Part shown: one piece after another, positions 25,101 through 35,645 of the stretch
How positions within the stretch are numbered: the first letter of the stretch is position 1
Layout: every line of letters begins with the position of its first letter
Source: Apoderus coryli
Lineage: Eukaryota > Arthropoda > Insecta > Coleoptera > Attelabidae
Assembly (NCBI GenBank): GCA_911728435.2
Contig: OU452200.1
Location: forward strand, 34,921,715-34,985,714
DNA: 64,000 nt
Direction of reading: 5' to 3'
Notes under the pieces: generated by a model
Database searches by the model: none
Seen by the model: the letters and a program-made list of their open reading frames with translations, nothing else
Told to the model about the DNA's origin: nothing
Position numbers and translations under genes: made by a program

Positions 25101-28100
25101 TCAACGGATAAATCTCCTTGTCCAAAACGTGTAGGGAGTGTATTATTTCATTTTATATTATATGTGTTCTGACCTACATAGCTCATAAATTATTGTAATA
25201 TGTTATCTTATTTTTAACTTCTTTATAGGTATTATACAGGGTGTCCCGAAATTAACTTAAAATAATTTAATCGTCAGGAATTTACAAATAACACCCTGCA
25301 TCTGAAGCATTTTTCGATATATGTTCATGTGACAAAAATCTGATTTTCGCTTATAGAATGTCCCCTTAAATTATTTTAAGTTAATGTCGGGACACCCTGT
25401 ATAGTTAAATATTAATCAATTTTTACAAAGAATTACAAGAAATCCCTTTGGGATTTCCCAGTCGTTTTGTGGTAGTTTTATCAAAAGTCATTGAGGGTTG
25501 CAAAAAAAAAATAAGTTTTTCCTACAAATAATGGTTAGTTAAGTCGTTGCGGCATGTCAACAAATAATTTCATCAAAGTGTACGGTGATAATCCTATTTC
25601 ATATGATTGTACACTTATCTTCCGGTATATAAGTATTCATTTTCAATTTCCATTCTGTCTTTTACAGTAATATTTTTGCACATTTTTGAAAATTATTGTA
25701 TTTACGTTGTTTTACTATAGACAGTATAGTACATGTTAATTATTATGACATATGGATTTATGTTATAATTGGACACTATGGAAAACCTCTACTTCTTTGG
25801 TGGTGTATTTGCATTATTTTCTAGATAAGTAAGCATCAGTTTTGACTGGGAATTTTCATATAAGGTTTGTTAGCTAGGTGCTTCCAATACAAACAATTAT
25901 TTATTGATATCGAAATATTTTTGTGTGAGGTAGCTGTCACAATTTATATGACATTTGGAATAGTGATAGGAACGTAGTATGTGTGAAGTGAGTCATATTT
26001 TTAAAGATTAATACTTTTTCAATAGAATTTACGAATGTGTACCTCATTCTTTGACACGATTGCGACTAAAAATATACGAAATTGCTTCTCCCATATGTTT
26101 TTCTAAGAATATAGTCATGAAAATGGTTTTCCAAGAAAAATCGACAAATTCCAATATAGTTGACACTTCTAGTTTCACGTCATTATTTGGTTTTGGTCAG
26201 AATGTTTTTTCTAACCGACAGACAAATTGCTGTGTCAAATAGTTTATTATTATTTTCTTTGTTTACATTAATAGCCTAAGAGTTTTCGGCATTATTTTTA
26301 TGTTTAAGATCAATTTGTATCAACATGTTGTATATTGTAGTGTTAGAAAATGCTTATTCCATATAGTTGTAGTCAATTTAAGAGTTGTCATTGTGTATTT
26401 GAAGTAAAATTACTGAAAAAGTGATAATAACCTAAAGTGACAGTGTCATGAGAGCCGTCAGATGGGTGGATGTGATCATATATTTTTCAATAACTGCTGG
26501 ATGATCTCTCCCTCTGCGTCGCACACTTAAATTAACTGTGTAGATGTAATTAAATTAATTAATTAAAATAGTGTGGCCGCATTAAATCCCCTTGAAAAGT
26601 ACCCGTTGGGACGCTGCAAAAAACAAATTTTTCATATAGACAGACCTGCGGCTGCACCTTCGGTGCAGCTTTACGTTAAGTCACATAGATAGCGGTCATT
26701 TTTTGCAGGTTTTCGACGACAAAGACACCACTATCAGTTAATAAGGATTTATAGTCTAACCTCACCTTTCATCAGTTGTCAAACGCGATTACCTGTCAAT
26801 AATTGACCGACAACGCTTGACAGGTAATCGCTTTTGACAACTGATGAAAGGTGAGGTTAGAATATAAATCCTTAGAATTCTTTGGAAAAATTAATTAATA
26901 TTCAACTATACTATAATATTTTGCAAAATAATTTAAATAAGTACCTACTATACTGTTTTCAGTTTTCTTTTAAAGGCTTAAAAGTCTAACGCAAACAACG
27001 TTATGGAAACTTTGACCAGTGGCGCACTATAAAGGATAGCGACAAAATAGACTTCCTCCTTATAACGATAAATCACACTTTTAGCTCGAATACAGGGTGT
27101 CTCTGTATTCGACCGACACCAGTTAGGTTGTTGGAACCTATAACTCTTACTTATTAGAATATAATACACTAATTTAATAAAGGGTTTTTGGTGTCATTGA
27201 CTGAGCGTGCGCTTTGCATGCGGAAGGTTCTGGGTTCGATTCCCGGCACTGGCAATATTTTTTTTTCTGATTTTTTAATAATGTAGTTACTTATTTTGTT
27301 ATAACAATAATAATTATTAAAATTCTGTCTCGTTATGCAGGTCATATATTTTTGGTTATATTATGTCTTGTCGAAAAAGTTTTGGGGCGACACAACTGAT
27401 TTTTATGTATTGTTAACAAACGGGGTATTTTCTTACTTTTTGTTGCAGGCAGACGTATTTATCCTGTGTTATTCAATTGCAGAAAGAAGTTCGTTTGAAA
27501 ATGTTTCATTAACATGGGCACCAGAACTAAGAAAATTTAGAGCTAAAGCTAAGATAATATTAGTCGGTAAGTTAGTTTGACCGCTGACGTGGCATTGCTT
27601 TCATATTCCAGGTATTAAAATTAAAAACTACTATAAAACGCTAGCTATCTTATTCACTCTAATCTTCAACGAAAACATAAAATAGTTTCCAAATTCTCAC
27701 TTTTTCCATTAAAGTAATTAGAAAAGAAAACAGATTTGTGTGTTATTCTTATAGAATCTGCTCGCTTAAACAACATACAAACTTACAATGCTATGCTGGC
27801 AGAATTTCTTTCAAATTAACGCTATCCTTACACCTCGTACTTATTATTCACGCAATACCGTAATTAATCCGAAATTTATTTACACGCGACACACGCGCAG
27901 ATGCTTCATTAAAAATAAACTTTATTTCCCCTAATTTATTTTATTTTTTTTTGCTTTGGTTCTTGAAAAAATTCCATATTATTTTGATTTCATTCAATTC
28001 AATTCAATTCATTCAAAATCTGGCAACAATTAAGAAAATATATAATATCTTCCATGGCTGGTTGGTTAAATAGGTGGTAGGGAATTGGCTAATTTGCCTC

Positions 28101-28426
28101 TAATAATTCTGGGAATCTTATACTAACGTAACGCGTTAGAATTTCACTCGCAAGTTTAATTACTCAAGAGGTAAAACAAAAAAATCGGAAATTTAATTCG
28201 AATTTTTATTGTTGCAGCAACAAAAATAGATCTGATGTCCAAAAGAGAGGTTTCTACAGAAGAAGGTGAGCAGTTAGCACGTGAAATTGGCGCTCAGGGT
28301 TTTATTGAGACATCATCGAAACAACAATGGAATGTGGAGTCGGCATTCCAAATGGCAATTTTATCTGTAGTGACTGGCAATAAACCTAAAAACAAACAAA
28401 AGAAAGGTGTTTGTGTACTACTTTAG
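16145..28426 (+). CDS. Rho-like small GTPase B (complete, four coding exons)
   Basis: Coding exons are 16145-16260, 24792-24906, 27449-27566 and 28218-28426. They sum to 558 nt, or 185 aa plus stop. The N-terminus [20 protein letters not shown] holds the P-loop. YIPTV then FDVY is switch I with the effector Thr. [12 protein letters not shown] is switch [10 protein letters not shown] and SFENV are the Rho-type central strand and helix, TKIDL is the guanine-specificity motif and ETSSKQ is G5. The tail [14 protein letters not shown] is polybasic with a CAAX box ending in Leu, which favours geranylgeranylation. Intron phases (2, 0, 1) match GTPase A. Oddities: TKID to ETSS is about 12 residues shorter than in Rac, so the Rho insert is gone. 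The Gly before TKxD is Ala, created at the exon 3/4 junction. The residue before the DTAGQ Asp is Ser. The first intron is 8.5 kb and full of transposons. It is likely a functional but divergent Rho-family member. Confidence 0.88.
16958..18110 (+). mobile_element. Tc1-like transposon, internally deleted (1153 bp)
   Basis: TA flanks both ends. The terminal repeats CACTGCTCAAAAAAATTAAA (left) and CACTGCCCAAAAAAATTAAA (right, inverted) are nearly perfect. Inside, 17258 opens [19 protein letters not shown] with the first helix-turn-helix, broken by stops. The middle of the gene, including the first catalytic Asp, is deleted. 17460-17864 carries the C-terminal half: [11 protein letters not shown], then [12 protein letters not shown] with the catalytic Glu of DD34E. 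The second Asp is mutated to Val, so this copy is dead. It sits in intron 1 of GTPase B. Confidence 0.88.
18111..19502. other. Intronic AT-rich spacer
   Basis: No recognisable gene or repeat boundary is seen in this part of GTPase B intron 1. Confidence 0.4.
19503..19922 (+). pseudogene. Mariner family 2, 5' fragment
   Basis: A decayed end (GGTCAATCAGTAAG) is followed by the family leader CACATAGATGGCGTTACTAG and coding sequence: [48 protein letters not shown]. This is the mariner N-terminal DNA-binding half. It stops abruptly at about 19922, where another repeat (CGCGTTCACAATACTTTCCC) begins. Related copies lie at 30.6 and 53.4 kb. Confidence 0.8.
20216..21188 (+). pseudogene. Non-LTR retrotransposon, 5'-truncated, copy on + strand
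   Basis: The translation runs [18 protein letters not shown], then [20 protein letters not shown] (catalytic YADD), [33 protein letters not shown] and [12 protein letters not shown] frameshift near 20740 splits it. The 5' end is truncated at about 20216. The 3' end joins directly to a transposase on the other strand at about 21188. It is a relative of the elements at 0.5-1.0 and 62.0-63.3 kb. Confidence 0.85.
21189..21770 (-). pseudogene. DUF4817-type mariner transposase relic, cut by a LINE
   Basis: The minus strand gives [93 protein letters not shown] and VIGPWFF. These are the HTH/linker and first catalytic block of a Tc1/mariner-type transposase of the DUF4817-bearing group. The frame ends where the opposite-strand LINE begins at about 21188. 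Its C-terminal half was not found on the far side of the LINE. Confidence 0.75.
22105..22193. mobile_element. 89-bp hairpin MITE with CAGGGTG-type ends
   Basis: Flanked by TA, with ends CGGGTGTTCCAATTGAAATAA and inverted CAGGGTGTCCAATAATATAA that pair over about 20 bases. It belongs to the group of small elements with CAGGGTG termini scattered across the window. Confidence 0.6.
22285..24110 (-). mobile_element. LINE with long reverse-transcriptase frame, 5'-truncated
   Basis: On the minus strand, 24075-23788 gives the linker upstream of the polymerase. 23699-22776 is a 307-codon frame with [31 protein letters not shown] (catalytic YADD), [14 protein letters not shown] and [19 protein letters not shown]. 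The two are joined by an out-of-frame AFDKINHK region near 23730. The 3' end near 22285 has an (ATT)n tail, typical of CR1/Jockey-type LINEs. With few lesions this is one of the younger LINEs here. It lies in intron 1 of GTPase B. Confidence 0.85.
25237..25399. mobile_element. 163-bp palindromic MITE, CAGGGTGTCC ends
   Basis: TA flanks both sides. The arms CAGGGTGTCCCGAAATTAAC and the inverted CAGGGTGTCCCGACATTAAC continue pairing through a TTAAAATAATTTAA tract, so the whole unit folds back on itself. It sits in intron 2 of GTPase B. Confidence 0.8.
25425..26425 (+). repeat. Dispersed repeat, about 1 kb, inverted copy at 45.8-46.8 kb
   Basis: Segments 25425-25505 and 26110-26425 match, inverted, 46745-46815 and 45835-46085. 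Shared strings include CCCAGTCGTTTTGTGGTAGT and GTTGACACTTCTAGTT. The middle has diverged. No coding potential is recognised, and the class is unknown. Confidence 0.6.
26651..26669. other. Short GC-rich hairpin
   Basis: GCTGCACC and GGTGCAGC form a perfect 8-bp stem with a TTC loop in an AT-rich setting. It lies 70 bases before the palindrome at 26742. Function is unknown. Confidence 0.4.
26742..26874. repeat. 133-bp near-perfect palindrome
   Basis: The left arm starts TAAGGATTTATAGTCTAACC and the right arm, inverted, TAAGGATTTATATTCTAACC. Pairing continues through CTCACCTTTCATCAGTTGTC and ATTACCTGTCA, giving about 57-bp arms and a 19-base loop. It is probably a MITE, with unclear target duplication, in intron 2 of GTPase B. 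Confidence 0.75.
27182..27256 (+). repeat. tRNA-like (SINE-type) sequence, copy 1
   Basis: TGAGCGTGCGCTTTGCATGC and GGTTCGATTCC resemble the anticodon region of an alanine tRNA (TGC) and the B box. The acceptor stem does not pair, so this is not a working tRNA gene. A second copy lies at 40828-40900 on the minus strand, with similar sequence on the upstream side. Confidence 0.6.
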
Positions 28427-28508
28427 TTTTATACTTTTTTTTTTCTATCAAAGATATTACGTTATTGTTCTGATTGAGAATTTGTAAACCAGATACTTAT
28501 TTTACTAT

Positions 28509-28514
28509 AATAAA
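28509..28514 (+). promoter_or_regulatory. Candidate poly(A) signal of GTPase B
   Basis: AATAAA lies about 80 bases after the stop codon of GTPase B, a normal distance. The local AT bias weakens the call. Confidence 0.4.
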
Positions 28515-30480
28515 CAATTATTATTTTATATTTTAACTACTAATAAGGGTGGAAAATAAAAAAATGCAATTTTTTGTTATTTATAATTTTTTTATTCTTT
28601 TTTTCTTCAGCCTTAATTCTACTACTAATTACTAAATGTTATTTAATGTCACTAACCGTTTCCTTTAATTAAAACAACGTTTCAGCAACGTAAAACTGTT
28701 GCGTTTTTCAGGTTATTATACTAAAATTAAAATTAAACAATTTACACAATCAACAGGTATTGCTTGGTAAACGAATCTGTGACAACGAAAGGAATGCAGA
28801 CAAAAAATCCTATATTGCCCAATTTATCTACAAAAAATCACTAGTTCTAGAAAAGAAGTAGTATTAACTTGAAAATCAATTTTATACAACTACAAATAAT
28901 AATGAAAAAAGCTCAGCATTTTTAAGTGGTTGTTTGTTTTATTTTTATTTAATAACTAAAATTTTTACCGCTGAATATTAAAATAGGGAAAATAAATTAG
29001 AATCTTCTGTAAAATCGACAATACCACGCGAAATAGGTGGTTAGACGCCGCCTGAATGATCCTAATTGGTGCGTAGACCCTCGCACGTTTTGTCGCCATA
29101 CGGTTGTTCAAGTCGCAATTGGTGGAAACTGAGTTCTTCCCCGCAATTGTTGTCGCCCCTCGTAGTAATATTGAATCAGCCAGTGGCAGAGTGGTGTTAT
29201 TATTTATACTTTTGTTGTCGTGTATGGGTTACAATATTATCAAATATTATATCAAATTATTATTGTATATTTAGTGTTCTGTTTCTTTAGTGTTTTAGGT
29301 TCAAAACAATTTTTCTTTGTTCTTGTAGAAATCCCTATAAGCTTACACATTGTGTGTTGTTTAAGGTATCAAAACTGGAAATTTTTATTGAATCTACTTA
29401 GAATTTTGGTATTTTATAGATTAACAACATAATCGTGACAGAAGTTAACACTATACCAAAATTACAGAGTGTCCAAAAATCCTCGGAACAATAAATTTTT
29501 CAATACCGTTCTCGATTTTTGATATTTCTAGTCTCCTATATCATTTAAAAGGAACAAAAATATGCAATTTTATTGGCTAAAAAAATCAGGATAGTTCGAT
29601 TCAAAAAAAACATCTCTTAGAACGCCTCCGTATATGTGCGAGTTAAACCCAATAGAGTTAACTTACGCATAACTTAAATTAAATATATAAGAACCCGCAA
29701 TACAACCGGAAATTTCAAACTACATTAAAAGAAGTTTTTAATATCCAGTAATGATTGGAATAGTTTTTGCCGACATGTTAAGGAGTTGGAATAAGAATTT
29801 TGGAGGAAATTGAGCACATTATAATAACTATAGGGCAAGATGATGACAGCGAGATTGATGATAGTGATGATGCTCAAGTTGACGAAATCTAACAGATTGC
29901 CACCTTCTATCAAGTAATACTAATCATGATCGTTATATTTAATCGAAATATTTAAAACAGTTAATTATAGTTTCTAAACGTGACTTAAAGCAACAAAAAG
30001 ATTCAAGATATTTTAATTATTTCGATGATTTTTGTGTTAAGTTGCTTTAGATTTTTTTGTTTAAATCAAGCAAGATTACCAAAGAATTTAATTTATTTCG
30101 TTAAGTTGTTTTAGAATGTTTTTGTTTTTTACAAGAACGTTTTATGTTCATTTTTGGTATGCAAACTTTGAAATAAAATAAATAATTAATTAAATAAATA
30201 AAATACTTACTTCTTGGGTATTATAGCTTAATAGCAGTAGGTGCTTTTACCAAACACGTGAAGAACTTTCCATTAATTTTAATTTTTTAGTATCACATAA
30301 ATGTTTAGATATTAATTATTACTAAACTTTTACAACGCACGCCGCTGGAAATTTTATGAATGAAATCAGCCATGTTTTATTACAACTGCATTCCCCTTAC
30401 CGACGCCGCGCTGTTACAGATCAATTTGCCAAACAATAGATATGAGACAGTTTATGATTTTATTATTGTGTATAGTGTAT
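28515..30480. other. Intergenic AT-rich stretch
   Basis: No gene is recognised after GTPase B. A GC-richer patch at 29040-29200 gives short open frames without known motifs. Confidence 0.4.
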
Positions 30481-30593
30481 TTGATCGCACAAAAAAAAAT
30501 TTACATAAAGAAGAATATAACTATTTTGAAGTCCCCTGAGACGATTAAGACCATTTCCAGATGTAACTCTGTCTGTCTAAGTGTGGGTCTTTA

Positions 30594-31680
30594 TTAGGTC
30601 ATTCAATAAGTCCATAAGATGACACATAGATGGCGTTACTAGATTTTTTCCATATGATTTTTATTTAGTACTAACCTTCAAACGACACGTGTATAAATTT
30701 GACAGCAAACTGACTATTGATTCGTGAGTTATAGCATTTTGTTTGAAGCAACTTTTGTTGTTTGGAGCTCTGATAAAGCATTGCTTTTTGATGAAACAAA
30801 TAGGTACAATGGAAACCAAACAATGGCTTGATAAACATTGTGAGAACTCTGCTCCATCGAGACAAATGGATGTTGATTGCTGAATTTAAACGTGGTCGTA
30901 CCAGCACAAATGATGCAGAGCGCAGTGGACGCCCAAATGAGGCTGTTATTTCAGAAAACGTCAAAAAAATTCATAAATCGGTTATGAATGATCGCAAATT
31001 GAAGGTGCACAAGCTAGCTGACATTGTAAAGATATCAGATGGTAGTGTTTTTACCATTTTATACGAACATTTGGGTATGCGAAAGCTCTGTGCAAAGTAG
31101 CTGCCGCGTGAGCTCACAGTCGACCAAAAACAACAACGTATTGATGCTTCAGAGGAGTGTTAGGCGCTCTTAAACCTCGATCAAATGGGATTGTATCGTC
31201 GATATCTGACAATGGATGAAACATGGCTTCACTGTTACACACCAGAATCCAAAAGACAGCTGAGTGGACAGCAATCGACGAACCGAATCCAAAGCGATCA
31301 AAGACGCAACAGTCGGCCCATCGTCTGTATTTTGGGATGCCAATGGAATAATATTCATGGACTATCTCCTAAAAGGAACCACCATCAACAACGCCTATTA
31401 CTGTGCACTTTTGGATCGATTGAAGTGTGAAATCGCAAAGAAACGGCCACATTTGCAAAAGGAAAAGTGTTGTTTCAACAAGACAATGCACCGTGTCACA
31501 GATCGATGAAAACTATGGCAAAATTGAATAAATTGGGCTTCAAATTGCTTAACCACCCACCGTATTCTCCAGATTTAGTTCCCAGCGACTTTTTCCTGTT
31601 TTCCGATCTCAAGAGAATGCTTGCTGGAACGAAATTTAAGTCCATGTATTGCCCTCTGAGGCAATACTTTGAATAATAAA
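30594..31680 (+). pseudogene. Mariner family 2, near full-length, broken
   Basis: The left end TTAGGTCATTCAATAAG is followed by the leader and an ATG at 30809 ([10 protein letters not shown]). Coding continues in several frames: [45 protein letters not shown] (first Asp), FQQDNAPCHRS (second Asp) and YSPDLVPSDFFLF (third Asp). At least three frameshifts and one stop separate them. The right terminal repeat is lost after about 31680. Flanking sequence on both sides belongs to another repeat (see 36340-36680), so the mariner jumped into it. Confidence 0.88.
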
Positions 31681-31818
31681 ATCGAGTTTTGTCAAAATTT
31701 TGTTTTTTTCTTACTTATACTACATACTTAATGAATGAACTGTTATGTGTTCGTCCACGCGATACCGCCTAAACGCTTTAACCAATTGAGCTAAATTTTA
31801 ATAATAAATTAGAATGTA

Positions 31819-31877
31819 CAGGGTGTTCTAATTAAAATATATAACTGTGATTTCTAATGCGTTACTGGGACAACCTG
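31819..31877. mobile_element. 59-bp CAGGGTG-ended mini-element
   Basis: TA-flanked, with ends CAGGGTGTTCTAATTAAAAT and inverted CAGGTTGTCCCAGTAACGCA. Only the outer bases pair. It is another member of the CAGGGTG group. Confidence 0.45.
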
Positions 31878-31978
31878 TATATACGATAATATAATATGCC
31901 GTAAATAGTTTACATTAAGCCATAAAACCTGTGCCTTTAACATTTTTTTCTATAGGGTGAAACAACATAGTTAAACAG

Positions 31979-32719
31979 CAGTGGCGACTCGTGACGTTTA
32001 GTTAGTGTTACCAACCAAAAACAGATGTGAAAAATCTTATCTTTAAAAAAAAAGTTTATTTTGACCCTCCCAATTTAATTTTTTTTTCATATTTTAGGTA
32101 TTTTATTTATACTTTTTTAAATTATTTTATTTTTTTTTTTTGTAAAAATTTCTAAGACTAATCCAGACCTGTGGGATAAAATAAAATAAATCACTATTCT
32201 CAATTTCCCAAATAATATACTATAGTAAACAACAATAAAAAAAACTAAACATGCTATTCTAAGACAAACAAAGTATCCCGCAGCCTATTCTGTGTAACAA
32301 CTAACGAGTAACCAAAACAATAAATGGTAACAAGCGTACATAATATCGCAACGCCCCCACGCTCTCGCGCTGTAGAAATCAAGTTCGCGACCAGACACGA
32401 CCTTGTCGGGGCCGACGGACCATCAAGCCTATCCATAAACGTAAGTGGTAACATTTAATCTAGTCTAAGCGAGGCAGATTTATCGTGTTATATACGCATT
32501 TTGTTTATTATAAATATTTTATCTACGGAATGCATAACCCAGACAGTATAGAGGGAATTATTTTATTGTCTTGGATTTGATTAATTTCAGTGATTAATTA
32601 CTGAATTATTATATATTGCTAATAAAATGATTTTACAGATAGTAGTCATAAAATATTTATTTTCAAGATTTTTAACTGTTACCAATGGTAACAGTGGTTA
32701 CATCGACGCTTCGCCACTG
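31979..32719. mobile_element. hAT-like non-autonomous element, 741 bp
   Basis: A perfect 8-bp duplication TTAAACAG flanks it (31971-31978 and 32720-32727). The ends read CAGTGGCGACTCGTGACGT and, inverted, CAGTGGCGAAGCGTCGATGT. The duplication length and the CAGTGGCG end are typical of the hAT superfamily. No transposase is visible. A 66-codon minus-strand frame at 32254-32454 has no recognised motif. Confidence 0.85.
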
Positions 32720-32772
32720 TTAAACAGACAAATGAATAATGAGATAGACGCTTTGGAAGAGATAACTGCCAC

Positions 32773-32806
32773 ACTTGCTACATGGGGCTTGTCCCATGTA
32801 GCAAGT
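32773..32806. other. Perfect 14-bp hairpin
   Basis: ACTTGCTACATGGG pairs perfectly with CCCATGTAGCAAGT around a GCTTGT loop. It lies just outside the hAT element. Its short stem argues against a microRNA precursor. Confidence 0.5.
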
Positions 32807-34405
32807 GAAGCAACGCTTCACCTAAATAATCAGTAAAATTAATAATATTTAAGAATTTAATTTTATTTTATTGTGTAATTATTTTTCTCCATATAAAATT
32901 TAAACTATAAATTAATGTATACTAAATTTTCAACCTGCTTTACCATACAAATGTAATTTTGAATTTCGTCTTCATCTGAAGCAGGCTTTATTGTATACAC
33001 CTATTTAACATACTTAATTTACATACCTATAAGTATTTCCCTCTTTTTTTATTCGTGCAATAATAGTAAAACATTATTTATTTCGGTCTCTCTCTTTTCC
33101 CTGTGTGCGACAGTTGACACCCTTGCCAGTGCTTGTGTCCTATGACAATAGCCTATTTATTTATCATACACGTTTTATGCAGATGAAGCGTGCCTCAAAG
33201 CATTTTCATCTATAATTCAGCAACAATGGTCAACTCTGCCATCTGGCATATACCCACTATACAACCACCTATCGTCTAATTGTACTAAGCATAGCATACG
33301 AATCTTGCCATTAAAAAACACTATAAGAAGCACGCTTCATATAGATGCAGCAGAGATTTAATGTAAAATAAGGTTATATGAAAACGCTTGGCGAGTGTTT
33401 TGTACCTATTATGTCGATTATTATTTTGATTATATCTATCTCTATCATACAGTCGCAAATTTCTAGTGCTGTCACAGTTGTTCTCTGTGCTATACCTGTG
33501 CTAATATTATTTTTATTTACTTTTCGGGAAGCTTAAAGTTTTGATTGTTTATATTTTGAATACAAATTAGTCTTTCTATTTAGTTACCTACATATTTAAT
33601 TTAGGTTTTAAAATCTAAAAAATTAGTGAACAAATTAAAAAAATATATATACGGTTATTAATTAGTAGGTACCTACCTATTTTTATAAAAATAAATGGGT
33701 AGGTACCGTAAAATATTGTTGTTTAATAATATAATATAGTATAATATCTCATACTTTAATATGGAAGAAGCAACTGGAAGTACTACACATCAGCAGCGTA
33801 AATTATATTTACGCTGACATCAGGTAAGAGAAGTTATTATGAAAAATGATGTTTATTTTTTAATTTTAACTAAAGTTAAGTTCTTTTAATCAACACTCCT
33901 TTTAAGAACAGAAAAAACATGTTAAAAATATACAGAAACACCTGTACCAGATTTAAATAATTGTTTGATAAATATAAATAAAGGCAAATGCATAAAAGCA
34001 CAGCTTTTAATAATATCTGGTATAAGACGTATTATGATTTGCACAGGTAGCATAAAAGTAATTTGAGTGACAGTTTCATAAAATGTGTTTTATTTAGTAT
34101 TATTACGAACTAGGTAAATATATTCTAGATACTAAGTACACTTTTTAAAGAAAACAATACTTAGGTGAGGTACCTACTTATAAACATAACTTATATTTTA
34201 TGCAGTTGACGAAGTAGGGATATCCATATTAATTTTAGCTACCTACCTATTAAGTATATGACTTTATTTTATATTATGCTTCACCACATTAAACTGCCAC
34301 AAGCCGCCACTGCACACTTGCTGATGGTAACCTTAAAATACCCGACCTCTGAATGTGGAACTTTGTAGAAGAAGAAACGCGAGGGGCTGGCAGATCACCC
34401 ATTAA
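32807..34405. other. AT-rich spacer with an orphan hAT-like terminus
   Basis: No gene is recognised. At 34297-34312 the minus strand reads CAGTGGCGGCTTGTGG, a hAT-type end. Its partner was not found with a matching 8-bp flank. Confidence 0.35.
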
Positions 34406-35645
34406 CTCTTTCCGGCACATGGGTATAAAAATTGTACCACATGAAAATACTAAGTTGCGGCACACGGGTGCATAAAGTGTACCACCTCAACAAACTTCTG
34501 TAATGTAAAGCACAGCGACACCGTTATTATACCACATCTCTCCCCACCTGCGTAGGGTGTAAGGTAACTATTTGATTAGTTTTTTTGGAACAATATCTGT
34601 TTGAACTTGTCCGGTGCAACATTATATCTGAAAAAGTGAGTGTTTGCATACTTGACATTTCTTGAACGTTTATTTTTCAAATGGTAAGTATTGTATTGTT
34701 GTTTTTTGAATATTTAGTTCGTTGTTGTTTGTGTTCTTATTAGAAAAAATGTTTTTCGTAGTCTTAATTTTTTTTTTTGGTATGTTTTGAGACTAATATC
34801 CGATCCGGAAATCGTACCACTATGCAGTAATATTCAACAAAGTTAAAAATTTCAGGTGTTGCGGTTTCAAAAGAGATAATGCGTTCACCACGTTATTATG
34901 ATAAATTGGTCAGTATGACAACAGAACACAGCTATTTGATGAATTGGAAACAATTGGAATACCAAGTGATGCGAATCCATCGACTTGAATGAGTCGGATG
35001 ACCACGAAATTGACGTAGATTTTCAAGCTCAAAATATAAATTTACAGTTATTACCTGATGATGACTCTAGTGATGATGATATTCCTTTAGCAAGCTATCT
35101 AAATAACAACAGGCAGATGAATGAAAATAAAAAAGGTCCCGTAGTTTCCTGGTCAGAAGGAAATGTGGCAAATATTGCGACAGTTTCCCATTGAAATAAG
35201 GTTCACATCAGTTGATCATCCACCAGCCCGCTCCAATAGAAGACGCTGTGCTAGGTGCAGTCCAAGAGCACACCAAGTTCGTACTGAATGGTCCTGTACC
35301 GTATGCAAGGTACCCTTATGTCTCGGCAAAGAAAAAAGTTGTTTTCAGGAGTATCCCAAAAACAAAATATTGCTTTTTTTGTAACTTTATTTTTTTTTTT
35401 GTAATAAATCTGGTTTAATAAGAAACATTATTCATTTTATATTTTGTGCTTACCGGCACACTGGTACATACGTTGTACCACACTGTAGCTGTCAAATTGA
35501 CATAATGAGGTTTGGAAAATCATCATTTTTTACTTATTCTAATACGTATCTCACATTTTGGCTAAAAAATTTGTATTTATTAAATACTTTTTTTTACTGT
35601 GCTGCATAGGTACGAATGAGTAGCAAAATTCTGTGCCGAAAAGAG
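34406..35645 (+). mobile_element. piggyBac derivative, 1240 bp, internally deleted
   Basis: TTAA flanks both ends (34402-34405, 35646-35649). Terminal repeats are CTCTTTCCGGCACA and inverted CTCTTTTCGGCACA. A subterminal motif, CGGCACAnGGGT then TGTACCAC, recurs near 34432, 34474 and 35456. Inside are two remains of a piggyBac transposase. One is an acidic N-terminus (LLPDDDSSDDDIPLASYL at about 35045). The other is a cysteine-rich C-terminal finger (RRCARCSPRAHQVRTEWSC, then CKVPLCLGKEKSCF at about 35240-35360). The DDD catalytic core between them is deleted. Confidence 0.8.

Noticed and set aside
27182..27256. A functional tRNA-Ala gene
   Set aside because: The B box and TGC loop look right, but the 5' acceptor strand does not pair with the 3' strand and a second degenerate copy exists. 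Treated as SINE-like.
29066..29432. Two overlapping open frames as a short gene after GTPase B
   Set aside because: No recognised motif; hydrophobic runs come from T-rich sequence.
32773..32806. microRNA precursor
   Set aside because: The stem is only 14 bp, too short for Drosha/Dicer processing, and no extension pairs on either side.
34297..34312. Right end of a larger hAT element starting at 31979
   Set aside because: The 8-bp flanks do not match, whereas the end at 32719 has an exact duplication.
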